A DNA stretch of 64,000 nt from assembly GCA_033398695.1 (NCBI GenBank), contig CM065809.1:175698501-175762500 (forward strand), in the 5' to 3' direction. Both the position numbers and the translations under genes were made by a program. The notes beneath the pieces are model-generated. The model was not told where the DNA came from, did not search any database, and saw only the letters and a list, made by a program, of their open reading frames with translations. Source of the stretch: Orobanche coerulescens. Taxonomy: Eukaryota; Streptophyta; Magnoliopsida; Lamiales; Orobanchaceae. This document shows positions 22,216 to 34,200 of this stretch, one piece after another. Each line of letters opens with the position of its first letter. Positions within the stretch are counted from its first letter, which is position 1.

Positions 22216-23854
22216 AACATAAACAATACAATTATGCATACACATATGCAACTCAATATGTTCATCAACATGAACAACAATATGACAAATCCACTAAGAC
22301 AACCTCATGTTCGACAACATGAATGACAATATGCATGATCAAATCACTAACACTAACTAAATCGATATAAGATACTTGCCCCGAGTCCTTCGGGAGAAAT
22401 CTCGATATCAAACCATCACCGACGATTATCCTCAATGCTCGGCGATCCAAACGTACCATGGACTACAGGTACTCATATCCTCGTCTTTACCATAATGTAA
22501 CCTCGATACCCGAATATTCCAATAACTGAAATAAATCATATACATTATGATTAAACTCCCGGAATCGGAATGACAACGTATAATCATTGCTATATGCATT
22601 ATAAACGAAATGAAACTGATACCATTCACTAAACATTATAACTGAGCAAGTAACAACTTGCCTCGATATCGATGAAGTCGTTACCAATTTCATTACCTTC
22701 GTCAACGAGCTCCTCAGCCCTGACCACGCAATTCACGAACATGCTCGTACACGACCGCAATATACGGTTATAATCACTGATCGATTATCGCAACCTATCG
22801 TAATAATAAATTTAACACACATTCGATAACAATCAATAATCGATATAACCAATCCACAAACTCAATGGTTCTACGATATCTCGGTTAAACATAGACTGTA
22901 CAATCCAACTCGAACCAGCACGAATTCATAATCATAATACGATGTACTACATTGTCTGCCTACTTAGCGCACGTTAAACGCATAACGTAGCGTGCGCTAA
23001 GTTGCTCCCGTTAGCGTGCGCTAGCCAGTAAGCTTAGCGTGCGCTAATGTTGTACAGTGGCATGCATTTCAAGCATCGTCTAACACTTCCATCATATCAA
23101 TGACCAACTCATCTCGATATTAAGGATTTCATAACATATTCGATTCCAACTTTAATCTTTAAAACCCGAATCCACAAGATTCCTTCTTGTTCATATTTGG
23201 TAAATTCATAGAACAATTTACCGGTTATTATCACGAATAATCATATTCCAAAATCATCCGAATTTACATTCATAATCCATAAAATGACATAATCCGATGT
23301 GTTCTAATCACCTAAAAATCCTTATTCATCATGTTCTTCGACATACAATTCATATAACTTCAAGAATCTCAACAGCACCACCATAATCGTTACCATACGA
23401 AGTAACCAACGACAAAACATCAAAAATCCGAATTGAAGAAAGGAATTACATCAACATATCTCTTGAATTCAATCCAAAACGATACGAAACATATCAATAC
23501 TCATATATTGATAACAACACTAACTTAGTTCGGTAATCCAACTCGTTATCATGCTCATCAACTCGAATATATGATAATCATCAACTCAAGAACATCAATA
23601 TTCAATCCAAAATGAAATCCAAAGATGAAGAGTGATTACCTTTTTGAAGGAATGGATTGAATCCCAAGTTTAAATCCATTTCCAAGAATCACCAATGATT
23701 TCAAGAACAAAGCTTTAATCCATGATTTCTATCTTAAATCTTGTTAAAGATCACCACCTCACCGTGTTTGGGAACCTCAAGGACCTCCCAAAGCTCTCTC
23801 TATCGACTGAAGGTGAAAGAATGGACGAAATGCTTCATAATACATGTCTGTCCC

Positions 23855-24400
23855 TTATATAGACTGCATTACTAGCGTGCGCTAACATCTCATATTTAGC
23901 GTGCGCAACAGCCTTAACAGCCTTAGCGTGCGCTAATTGACCTTTGTTAGCGTGCGCTATCGCAGTCCAGAGACTACTGTATGGCTTCGTACATGACCTT
24001 ACGTATGTAATGCCCATGCATTAGCGTACGTAACTTACACTATCTAGCGTACGCAAGTCCTTACATTTAGCGTGCGCTAACACCAGTTGACTTGCTACAG
24101 TCTACACGTACCACGAAGATGCTGGTGACCCCACATGCCGAAAGCAACCAATAAAGCCAAGATTCCCTGTTGACCGATATACAATTAGCGTGCGCTAATC
24201 AACATGCATTAGCGTGCGCTAACACTACATTACAACATCCGTTGACTTATCAGAACGTGCGCCGAAAGTGGCCTGGTCCACGCGTAGATTCCTTCTGATC
24301 TGTTCTGCACTTGCGTGCGTTATCTTATATCTGTAGCGTGCGCTAAACCTGCACGACAGCGTGCGCTACTCATGATTATTAGCGTGCGCTAATAATGTTA
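23855..24400 (-). promoter_or_regulatory. U3 of LTR D: TATA box and array of TTAGCGTGCGCTAA motifs
   Basis: Read on the minus strand, TATATAA (23861-23855) is preceded by more than ten copies of TTAGCGCACGCTAA or close variants between 23870 and 24400. A further cluster lies downstream at 22960-23050. The arms TTAGCG/CGCTAA replace the TTACG/CGTAA arms of the related families, while the 2-base spacer and overall layout are kept. Confidence 0.6.
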
Positions 24401-27335
24401 CACTTAGCCATTTCCAACTTTTCTCGTCCGTCTCGACATACTGGATACGTACACATGACGCATTATATCCTATAATACAATTGTCGACCAAGTACGACAA
24501 TTATACCAATACTGACATCTCAGTCCTTCATTTATTTTATCTATACTGTACAGATTCCACGTTGTACAATATAACTCAGATAATATTAAACAACGGTAGT
24601 AGAAATTCCGGATATTACACATAAGACTTTTGTCGACTCTGAGCTGCCAACATCCTCTCTAGAATCAACTCGACTTTCTTCCTCGTCTCCAACACAAGAT
24701 CTGGCTCGGTGGCAACTAAATTGGACAGCTCATTCCAACATATCGGTGATCAACACCGTCGGCCATAAAGCGCCTCATACGGTGCCATCCTAATCGACGC
24801 ATGCCAGCTATTATTATAAGTAAACTCGATCAGGGCCAGATGTTCTTCCCAATCACTACTCCAGTCTAGTGCACACGCGCGCAACATATCCTCGAACGTC
24901 TGAATGGTGCGCTCGAACTGTCCATCGGTCTAAGGATGGAAATGTGTACTCAAACGCAAATGTGTCCCCAATGCCTTATGTACCGCCTGCCAAAAATGCG
25001 ATACAACCGACCATCTCTGTCTCAAATAATAGTCTTCAGCGAACCATGAAGTCTCACGGTCTGCGCAATAAAAATACGAGCCAATTTTTCTGGACCCCAA
25101 GTGTCCTCGATGCTCAGAAAATGTGCCGAATTAGTCAGTCGATCCACTATCACCCACACCATATTCATTCCAGTCTTTGTCCTCAGCAAGTTCGTGACAA
25201 AATCCATAGAGATGTCCTCCCACTTCCATTCCGGGACGAGAAGTGGTTTCAACAACCCGGCTGGCCGCTGATGCTCGATTTTGACTTGCTAACAAGTCAA
25301 ACACTTAGCCACAAACTGTAATACCTCATTCTTCATATCATTCCACCAGAAATTCTTCCTCAAATCCTTATACATTTTACTCGAGCCCGGATGGACTGAG
25401 TAAGGTGACGCATGAGCCTCTCGCATAATACCCTGTCTTAATTCCAAGTCGTTCGTAACACACAGCCGACCTTGGAATCTCAACTCACCATCTTCATGAA
25501 TCACAAATCCCAGGGCTTTCCCCTTCACCACATTCTCATGGAGCTGAATAAACATCGAATCTTCTAACTGTCTTGATTTAATGTCATCGACCAGAGACGA
25601 AAAAATCTCAAGAGCGTGCAACTGCCCGGCACTCCCTGGCAGCACAACCTCAATACTCAACCCCATCAACTCTCACTGGAGCCATGGCTGGTCCGTGAGT
25701 AACTCAAGTGCCCTAAGTGATACCGACTTCCGACTCAAGGCATCTGCCACCACATTTGTCTTGCCCGGATGATAAAGGATCTCGATATCGTAATCCTTAA
25801 TTAACTCCATCCACCTTCTCTGTCTCATATTTAGTTCTTTCATTGTGAAAATATACTTCAGGCTCTTGTGATCGGTGAAAATCTGACACGACGAGCAATA
25901 CAAGTAATGACGCCAAATCTTCAACGCAAATACAACTGCGGCCAACTCAAGATCGTGGGTAAGATAAATCAACTCGTACGGTTTCAACTGATGGGAATCA
26001 TATGCAATTGTCTTCCCGTGCTGCATGAGTACACATCCAAGTCCTTGGCCCAAGGCATCACTATAAACAGAAACACCCTCATTACCACTCGGTAAAGCCA
26101 AGATGGGAGCAGTAGTCAACCGCTTCTTCAACTCCTCAAAACTCTTCTGCCTCTCGTCGGTCCACACAAATTTCTCTGACTTATGCAACAACTGAGTAAG
26201 CGGTTGATCGAGTTTAGAGAACCCCTCGATAAACCTACGATAATACCCGTCCAAACGCAGGAAACTGCGGACTTCGTTCATGTTCTTGGGCAGCGCCCAA
26301 TCCAATACTGTCTCTATCTTGTATAGGTCCACACGAACACCCTCGGCCGAGATCACGTGGCCGAGAAACATAACCTCCCGCAACCAAAACTCACAATTTA
26401 AGAACTTCGCATAAAGGCGCTGACTTCTCAAGATTCCCAACACGATATGCAAATGACGAGCATGCTCCTCCTCGAGTAAATCAGAATATCATCGATAAAG
26501 ACGACTACACATTTATTGAGATATTCGATAAAGACTTTGTTCATTAGCTGCACGAACACGGTTGGGGTGTTGGTTAGACCGAACGGCATAACCACAAACT
26601 CGTAGTGGCCGTATCACGTTCGAAAGGTCATCTTCGGAATATCGGAATCCTTCACTTGGAGCTGGTAATATCCCGATTTCAAATCAATCTTCGAAAACAC
26701 AGTCGCTCCCTATAATTGGCCAAACAAGTCGTCGATCCTCGGAAGCAGATACTTGTTCTTGATGGTCACCTTATTCAACTCTCGGTAGTCAATACATAAA
26801 CGAAGCGACCATCCTTCTTCTTCACGAACAAGACCGGTGCGCCCCAAGGCAAAGCGCTCGGTCGAATATAACCCATGTCTAGAAACTCTCCCGACTGTTT
26901 CTTCAACTCAAATATCTCGACAGGCACCATGCAGTACGGCTTCATCGAAATCAGAGCCACACCCAGCTCTAAATAAACAGTGAACTCAACCTCTCGGTCT
27001 GATGGTAAACCCGGCAGCTCCTCTTGAAAGAAGTCGGGATACTCGTTTACTACCGGAATAGATGAGAGCTCAACTCCCCCTTCTTCCGATCTCAAAGCAT
27101 AACACCAGTAATCAGAGCAACCTCCTCGAAGAAGTCTCACCGCTTTCATAGCGCTGATCAGAAATCTCTTACTACTCCGCTTACGTCCCACAAAAGAATG
27201 CTCGATACCGTCAGAGGCTAACATCGAAACGGTTCTCGTTCTATAATTCATGATCGCCCCATGTCGGTCTAGACAATCCTTACCAAGAATCAAACCCTCA
27301 TCCTTAATGTCGGTACGAGAATCAACCCTCATTCT

Positions 27336-28255
27336 ATATTATGGTGCCAAGCACAAAACACAGTTCTCCAACAAAACATTTCAAAGGTTAACCGTTGGTA
27401 CGAGACTCACGACGACCGCACCCCGCAGAGGCCCCCTCGGACCATCCCTGGGTGGTTAACCCCAGTTCGCGATATGTATACACACGGCACTACGTATCCC
27501 CAGAGGCCCCGTCGGACCGTACCTGGGTGAACATATACATACACATCCACAACATACACGGGAAGCCATAATTCAAATACTAGAATATGCAAACAAATGT
27601 AAAGTACTTTCCTTTGAGACATCTTCGACGAAAAGGGAACGAACAACGACTAGAAATGACCCGGAGGAAACACAACCGTTCCTAAACGAAGGATTAACAT
27701 AACTCAGTCCTAAACGATAACAATAATCGAAAGGAATACGCCCACTACCCCGATTAACAATCATAAACACACACGGACGACGAACACGGGCGAGGGTTTT
27801 TACAAAACCTCCCCAAATCAACAATCCACGAATTACACACGACGGAAATGGATTGGGAATCACCCAAGAACGATAATCGGTACAAAATATCACAACATAA
27901 ACAAACAATTCGAATTCAAACTAGACAAATTCCGAAAAACCCCCAAAATGGACAAAGGTAGGGTTCTAAGCCAAAATACCTTGGATTCGGACGGAATGAT
28001 AAACTTCACTTGAAACACAACAATCGATCTCTCAATGAACTCCATGGACAAAACTTGAAGAATCGCTCAAATCTCTCCTTGGAACGCAGCTCTCGGACGA
28101 GGAAAGAAGAAAAGAAGAAATGAATGAAGGTCAACTCAGGTTTATAAAACCTGCTCACTCGTTACGTCCGTTAACATACTGATGTTAACGTACGCTATGC
28201 ACATTACGTACGTAACACTCAGGTGTTAGCATACGTAATGGCTCGGCAGAACAAT
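27336..28255 (-). repeat. Right LTR of element B2, left portion
   Basis: From TATTATGGTGCCAAGC it matches the B1 LTR from about 9275 onward. The 490 bp corresponding to 8779-9270, the primer site, gag and the protease start are deleted. It includes the GGTCCGAC pair (about 27420 and 27500), TTTATAAA at about 28140 and the first palindromes at 28160-28240. It is interrupted at 28255 by the CACTA. Confidence 0.8.
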
Positions 28256-28284
28256 CACTACACCATATATGGGTTTCAACAACA
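28256..28284. repeat. Left terminal inverted repeat of the CACTA
   Basis: It starts CACTACACCATATATGGG and pairs with 35352-35380 with a single mismatch (A versus G near the inner end). Confidence 0.92.
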
Positions 28285-29211
28285 TTTTTTTTGATGTTAC
28301 AAGCAAAAGTGTAGCCTTAGATGCCTTAAAATTGGTCAAATTTGATTTAAGGCTACACTTTTTTCTAACGTTATTGTTGATAAAAATTAGTGTTACCATA
28401 GACTAAACTGAATATCTACGCTAACACAAAACTTGTGTTGCCGTTGCTATTTAAAAAAAGTATAACTAAACACTAAAAGAAATAGGCGGGCTTGCTAAAA
28501 TATTTTAGGCGGTCCAAATAAATTATTTTCAATTTTAGAGGGTCAATACACTCACAGTAGTCAATACTCACTCAACATATTTTCTCTAAAAACACAAACT
28601 CACTCATCACACTTTCTCTCTAAAACACAATTTCCACTAGGGGTGTTAAAAAGTATCTGATACCCGATATTCGATCCGAATATTCAAAAATACGATCCGA
28701 AATTAACCGAAAAATCGGATATCCGAAATTTTAGATATCCGAAATTCGGATATCCATTTCTTCGGAATCCGAAATATGTTAGACATCTGTTACTTTTACT
28801 CTTTTACGTTTATCACTTTACCACTTTAATCAATTTTTTTTTTTTATTTTCACCGCTACAAACGAGTAAACTTAACTTTCTTCTAAGACATTCCCTCCTG
28901 CAGCCACTGGGTTTCTTCCAAATCTTGATTCCCTCCTGCAATAACTAGGTTTCTTCTAAATCCGAATCTTCAATTAATTGGATCTTCCCTCCTGCTGTTC
29001 GAGTTTCATCCTGTACAAGCTCCATACGTCCCAAATCCCACTGCGAGTTTCACGAAGGCACGAACTAGGGTTTCAATCGATTCAAACTTCACTGCTGTTG
29101 TTCGAACTTCAGCTCTACTGTGCGAGGTTGCGGGTTTCACTCCTGCTGTTCGATTCGGTATGTTGCTACTTCTGAGAGTTTTTTTTTCTGTTATTTTATT
29201 TGTCAAAATCA

Positions 29212-29563
29212 ATCTTGCTTGGGTACGCTTGATGCTTCCATTTGAAAATTTATTTTTAGATTCGCCAACATCTGTGGTATTTGTTTTGTGTTCACTTCCT
29301 TTTAGAAAAGTAGTACTGCTTTATGTTCTTTTAGCTTCATTAAACAAACTTTGGATTTTGTTTAAACGACCGTAGCTATTGTGTTGTACCAGTTAGAAGG
29401 TTGGTTTTGTATGTAGCTTCTTGAAATATTGAGAATATCTTGTATGTAACCTTTTTCTTGTATAGGTTTTGTGGAGTTGACTTTTGCTGCTGTCTCCATA
29501 TCACTTTTTAACTTAATCTTAAAGATTTTCAACATTCCCCTGCTCAGTGTTGCAACTTCTTTT
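29212..29563. repeat. Direct repeat copy 1 inside the CACTA
   Basis: GATGCTTCCATTTGAAAATT through TTTCAACATTCCCC recurs at 33527-33890 with scattered substitutions and a short extra unit. The two copies flank the captured gene fragments. Confidence 0.8.
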
Positions 29564-29699
29564 ATGGCTGAAGACATTTCAAAAAATGCAGCCAGATTTT
29601 CCGCATCACGTAAATGTGATATATGGAAGGCTACATATTTATTATGATTTTTTTTTTGCAATTTTCAGTTATGAAATCGTGTGAGCCCATTTTGAACTC

Positions 29700-29800
29700 T
29701 AAAACATATCTTTACGTACGCTACACATCATCTCTGTACGCTAAGTGGCTTACATTACATACATTATAAAGCTTATGTTACGTACGTTAAGCTTGCATAA
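29700..29800. other. Small patch of Tekay-like palindromes inside the CACTA
   Basis: TTTACGTACGCTAC, TGTACGCTAAG and TTACGTACGTTAAGC lie in about 100 bp, followed by TGCATAAATCC. This mimics the LTR U3 array and TATA-like layout, so a small LTR fragment may have been picked up. Confidence 0.45.
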
Positions 29801-30013
29801 ATCCATCTTTTTGCACTTCGTTTCCTTCGATGCTTTGCTTCGTCTCTTTGTTGTTTTGCTTTGTATAACAACTTAAATCATCAAAATATTATTATAGCAT
29901 GTATGGAACAAAATGTTCCAACAAACTGTAATATTTTCGCTTCTGCTCGTCTTTGCTGTTGTGTAATTGTGGATGTGAAGTGATATTAATTTTTTTTCTT
30001 TTCTATTTTCCAG

Positions 30014-30132
30014 ATTCATCAGGAGAGATTTGTCAGGAGAAAAGAGTCTTATACAAGTTAATTTCAGGCCTTCATTCATCAATCTCAATTCACATTGCAG
30101 CTGACTATTTGCTTGATGAGGCTAAAACTCTG
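30014..30132 (+). pseudogene. Captured ERO1 exon (first recognisable)
   Basis: After an acceptor (TTTTCCAG) the frame reads [20 protein letters not shown], then [19 protein letters not shown], and ends at a GT donor. It matches the conserved region of plant endoplasmic reticulum oxidoreductin 1, the flavoprotein that re-oxidises protein disulfide isomerase in the ER. Only this internal exon and two later ones are present. The exons encoding the N-terminal part are absent, so this is a transduplicated fragment. Confidence 0.85.
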
Positions 30133-30275
30133 GTTTGCCATTTGTCTTCTCCTTGTTTCTGGAGATTTTTATTGGACCCTCATTCTTAATTTTCATTTTT
30201 TTTATCATATTTTTGTAAAACACTCAAATTCATATGAATCATAAAACTTAAGTCTATGATTTTTATTCCACAGAA

Positions 30276-32014
30276 TTGTTAACATGCTCTATGCTTAGAC
30301 CATCATGTTTGGAATATAATTTTTTTCAACTATTTATGCACGATTCTATGCGCATACTAGTAATATGGGTTATAGGGGGCTGCCTTTTAAAAACCGCACG
30401 TGAAATCATCCGAATCATGTATGTTCGTCATGAGGCCTGGTGGCAATCCGTCTTAATTTTGTTAGGTTTCGTGTTTTCGTGGACATACGTGACCACTGTC
30501 ATTCTTTCGGCCTGTGTTCTATTCCATGTAGTGTGCACCTTGCAAATTATACATTTCGAAGACCATGGAAAGCTTTTGCAAAGAGAAGCCGACGTGGTGG
30601 TGTTGCTACAAGAGCACGCCCGCCTGCGCTTTTGTCTCTCCAAAATAAGCCACAGATTTAGAATATATCTCCTTCTACAGTTTGTGATAGTCACTATAAG
30701 CCAGTTTATGACACTGTTTCAGACAACTGGGTATAATGGGATGATTAATGTCATCAATGGAGGTGATTTTGCCGTAAGTTCTAAATTTTATGCCTTTTTT
30801 TTGTCATACCAGAAGTTTTACTCTGCTTCTAATTTGTAAAAAGAAAAACAAAATCTTTATGTTTACTCAAATCACGAAGTACCCCAAATATCTTTCAAAA
30901 TTACAAATAGTCCCGTGCTATTTTTATCCTATTCTACAAAAATATACCCCATACTCCGGCATTTCAAAAGTTTCTCCGAGACATCATGGTCGCCGGTCAA
31001 AGTTCCAATCACTTTCCCGGTTATGTCGGTGATTAGAACTTTGACCGACAGTCCGCAGTGACCACGGGTATCCTGGAGAAATTTCAGCATACCCGAATGA
31101 TCTGCCTAGTCGTGCTGATTCTGAATCTGCCCTCGAATTTCCAAAATACCCGAACGATCCGCGTCGTCGTGCTGATTCTGAATCTGCCCTCGAATTTCCG
31201 AATGGGAAGTGCTCCGTAGCTATGGGCACTTGGTGGTTCAAGAAAATTCTTGGGTAGTCCTTTATATAGTCTTATAATCAGCTTAAACCAAATATTCAAG
31301 AATCCGCGCAGAGGCTATCCCGCATTTTGTAGCCGAAAAGCACTCCTAGTTATTTTACCATCAGTTCCTTTGAAACGTAATAGCTTAGAATACATGAAAT
31401 TTTCTCCGTTTGATAAAATTTTACCTTGTTTTTGTCGAAATTGTACAAGGTGTCCTCAATAGTTCAGGTGGTGGGAATAATTCTTTGCTTAAATGCTGCT
31501 GCAAAAATATCCCACAGAGCACAAGGTATAGGGGCACTAGCAAGTAGGTGGCATGCTTTAATGACCTGCAATGCCAGTGATGCATCTCCGTTGCGCACTT
31601 CGAATAGCATAGGAAATTCGGGTGCTGCTAAAAAGTCGAGCTCGGGCTTGTTTCACACGGACGACTGGGAAAGCGGTCTGGAGTCGTTGGATTTCGTTAC
31701 GGCGCCTACTAATGTACAGCTGGCGTCGTATCTGTCGTCTTACCACAAGAGACTGGCTCTAGGTACTAATAATGTTCTTGTTTTGTTGTTTGTTAGTATG
31801 ATGTTCTTGGAACATGTGTTTGGCAATTTTTACATAACAAGCAAGCATTTGACATCTTTAGTACTCAGTGATTTATTTACAGGCAAATCCAGGAGGGATC
31901 ACAATATTCGGGTGGACAGTGGATCGAGGTTTGATCAACACAATATTCTTCATCCAACTATCGTTGGTTACTTTCGTACTCGGCAAGACCGTAACTGACA
32001 CCGACACATCATAG
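30276..32014 (+). CDS. Captured 3' part of a DUF3537 membrane-protein gene (three exons, open after splicing)
   Basis: Predicted exons are 30276(or later)-30773, 31468-31762 and 31869-32014, all with GT...AG introns (694 and 106 bp) and matching phases. Together they give 312 codons and a TAG stop. Conserved family features are visible: LQIIHFEDHGKLLQREADV, EHARLRFCLSKISHRFRIYL, AAAKISHRAQGIGALASRWH and the C-terminal GGITIFGWTVDRGLINTIFF. About five hydrophobic segments fit a multipass membrane protein. DUF3537 proteins are plant membrane proteins related to insect gustatory receptors; their biochemical role is poorly known. Full-length members are around 450-500 residues, so the N-terminal third is missing. 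It sits in the intron between two ERO1 fragments and has no evident promoter of its own. It may be transcribed within the CACTA, which is unproven. Confidence 0.75.
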
Positions 32015-32131
32015 AGTAGTGCGCGCAATCTTCCGTGACATTCTTTGTTTTGCTTGGTAGCACAGTGTATATAGAATATAGATAATATGTATATAGGATG
32101 ATGGAACCTGATCATTTTTTTGCTGTTCCAG

Positions 32132-32519
32132 TGGGGCAGAAATTCGGAGTTAATGTATGATCGGGTTTTGAGGTATCCTGATCGTATGAGAAACTTCTAC
32201 TTCACTTTTATGTTTGTTCTTCGAGCTGTAACCAAAGTAGTTTTTTTAATATTATCTTGATTAATTTGTTTGTTCGAAAACGCTACTTCTTTGTCATATT
32301 CATTCTTTATGAAATTTCATACAGGCTGCAAGTTACTTGGAGCAGGCCGAATATGATAGCGGTAACGTGGAGGACCTAAAGCACGATCTTTAATGCACCA
32401 AATGCTTTACAACCCAAAATTGCGTTTGCATGTCCACTTCCATTTGATGAAGCTAAATTATGGCAAGGAAAAGTGGGCTGAGTTGAAGCAGAGATTCAAA
32501 AGCGGTTCGAAACATCGGG
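32132..32519 (+). pseudogene. Captured ERO1 exons (two further exons, the second frameshifted)
   Basis: The exon 32132-32236 (35 codons, phase 0) reads WGRNSELMYDRVLRYPDRMR, then NFYFTFMFVLRAVTK. The next, from 32325, reads AASYLEQAEYDSGNVE, then loses frame by a one-base deletion. It continues as LYNPKLRL and, in another frame, CPLPFDEAKLWQGKVG. These follow directly on the ERO1 exon at 30014-30132 in the normal protein, so the DUF3537 fragment lies in what was one ERO1 intron. Frameshifts make this a pseudogene. Confidence 0.85.
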
Positions 32520-33526
32520 TTTGTATCGATCTTTAAATTATTTGTAGTGGATAAAAAGAGTACTCTTGAGGTTTGGGTTAATTACCCCCAAAAAAAAAAA
32601 AAGAGAGAAGTTTCAAGTACAAAAAAACTTGGCACTTGATTCTGCTTTAAATTTAAGTGGGCAACTGGAGTACTTTTATGAATGTAAGGTGCATTTTTGT
32701 AATAATTTTTGCTCATGAAGGGGAAAATGTAGGACGAATAGAGCCTTAAGTTTTTTTTTTAAACATCTCTGGATATTTGTAAATACCCCAAACCTCAGGG
32801 GTAGCTGTAAATATCCCTTATTCATTGATTTGCCTATAAGAATTAATCCAGCTGCTAATTAATATCCTCAAGGAACCTGTAAATCTACATCACATTTTCT
32901 TGCATGCAGCATTTAGTGATGTGTAGTTTGATGATAAATGAACATGGAAAGAACAAAGCTATGATGATAGTTTTATTTAAAGAAAAATGTTCCGTTCCAT
33001 TTGGACCTCTACTTATAAAATAATTACCATAAAATTGGTGACGTTCAATTATTAATTTGTTCTGTTCTGTTGGTTGCCGCATATGTGCTGGACTTTGGCC
33101 ATCCAGCGCCACTAACACGACAACACATTAACACTAGACTAACTCGTGACTCAGAGAACCTTTATCCTAAGACATGATGGATATCAATAAAAATTTGGAA
33201 GTTTTTTTCTAAAATTGACACTATCCAAACCTGCTATACGAAACAGTAATACAAAACAAAGAGGCAGCCCGTCTTGTCTCATAACCAAGACAATCCCATT
33301 CTCCAAAGAAAACACAAATAATTACTGCTTCTGGGCACCCCATGAACCATAAGCAACCAACAATACACAAAACATCAACCCAACTGTAGTAACAAATGAG
33401 ACTTACAAACAACACAAGTCGTCTATGTTTACATACTACAAAAAGACCCGTTACGTTATAACTCAAAAGTAATCTTTTTATTCCCACCAAACATCATCTC
33501 TTCGACTCTTCGCAACGTTCATCTGA
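32520..33526. other. CACTA interior without recognisable gene
   Basis: AT-rich sequence between the last ERO1 exon and direct repeat copy 2. No exon is supported on either strand. Confidence 0.5.
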
Positions 33527-33890
33527 ATCTTTCTTGGGTATGCTTGATGCTTCCATTTGAAAATTTGTTTTTAGATTCACCAACATCTGTGGTATTTGTT
33601 TTGTGTTCACTTCCTTTTAGAAAATTAGTAGTGCTTTATGTTCTTTTAGCTTCATTAAACAAACTTTGGATTTTGTTTAAACGGTCGTAGCTATTGTGTT
33701 GTACCGGTTAGAAGGTTGGTTTTGTGTGTAGCTTCTTGAAATATTGAGAATATATTGTATGTAACCTTTTTCTTGTATAGGTTTTGTGGAGTTGGCTTCT
33801 GCTGGTGTCTCCATATCATTTTTTAATGTAATCTTGAAGCTTTTCAACATTCCCCTCAATATTCCCCTCCTCAGTGTTGCAACTTCTTTG
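33527..33890. repeat. Direct repeat copy 2 inside the CACTA
   Basis: Partner of 29212-29563. It is followed at 33893-33971 by a 37-39-bp tandem duplication (TCTAATTTGATGCAAGTATT twice). Confidence 0.8.
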
Positions 33891-34200
33891 GTACTCTAAT
33901 TTGATGCAAGTATTATGTTAAGCAATAGGCTTGAACTCTAATTTGATGCAAGTATTATGTTAAGCAATAGGCCATGGTTGATGAGTACAATTCTATTTAT
34001 ATATTGCTTTTATGTTTGGTGTTGGTATATATTGTTTTACAATTTTACTGAAATTCTAGATGTGTTGCATATTGTTATTTTGTTAATAGGGTAGTTGACT
34101 TATGAAGCAAGAATTAAGATAATTTTCCATTATTGTTATTGTTTGTATTTTATGTTTTAGTTAATTATTTGAGGGAAATACTTGATACTTTTATTTACAG

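Larger units (their letters stand above)
20901..24619 (-). mobile_element. Solo LTR D (3.7 kb) of another Tekay-related family, inserted in the integrase of element B
   Basis: It starts TGTAACACCCCC and ends GGATATTACA, with CATAA on both sides (20896-20900 and 24620-24624). Removing it rejoins the integrase reading (QKS / YADVRRRPLEF). No primer site, polypurine tract or pol lies inside, so it is a lone LTR left by LTR-LTR recombination. It has a TATATAA box on the minus strand (23855-23861), an array of TTAGCGTGCGCTAA-type motifs, and four tandem GATCCAGCGCCCTCAGCATAG units. No protein is supported; the small open frames are incidental. Confidence 0.9.
20409..27335 (-). pseudogene. pol of Tekay element B (protease end, RT, RNase H, integrase, chromodomain region), interrupted by solo LTR D
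   Basis: Minus-strand open pieces in protein order follow. 27332-26775 has the protease end and RT start ([40 protein letters not shown]). RT continues with the catalytic FIDDIL read near 26480-26500. 26452-25673 covers RT and RNase H ([47 protein letters not shown]). 25669-25289 is the integrase zinc-binding part. 25255-25022 is the integrase core, which keeps ISMDF. 20908-20711 is the integrase C-terminus (YADVRRRPLEFEVGDHVLL). Many stops and frameshifts occur. Gag and the first part of the protease are missing: at about 27336 the sequence jumps into LTR. Confidence 0.87.

Noticed and set aside
23870..24400. Regularly repeated palindromes reminiscent of a CRISPR array
   Set aside because: The units are 12-14 bp, spacing is irregular, there are no unique equal-length spacers or cas genes, and the context is a plant LTR promoter.
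30014..32519. Functional ERO1 gene
   Set aside because: Only three internal or late exons are present, one is frameshifted, a foreign gene fragment sits in an intron, and the whole lies inside a CACTA.
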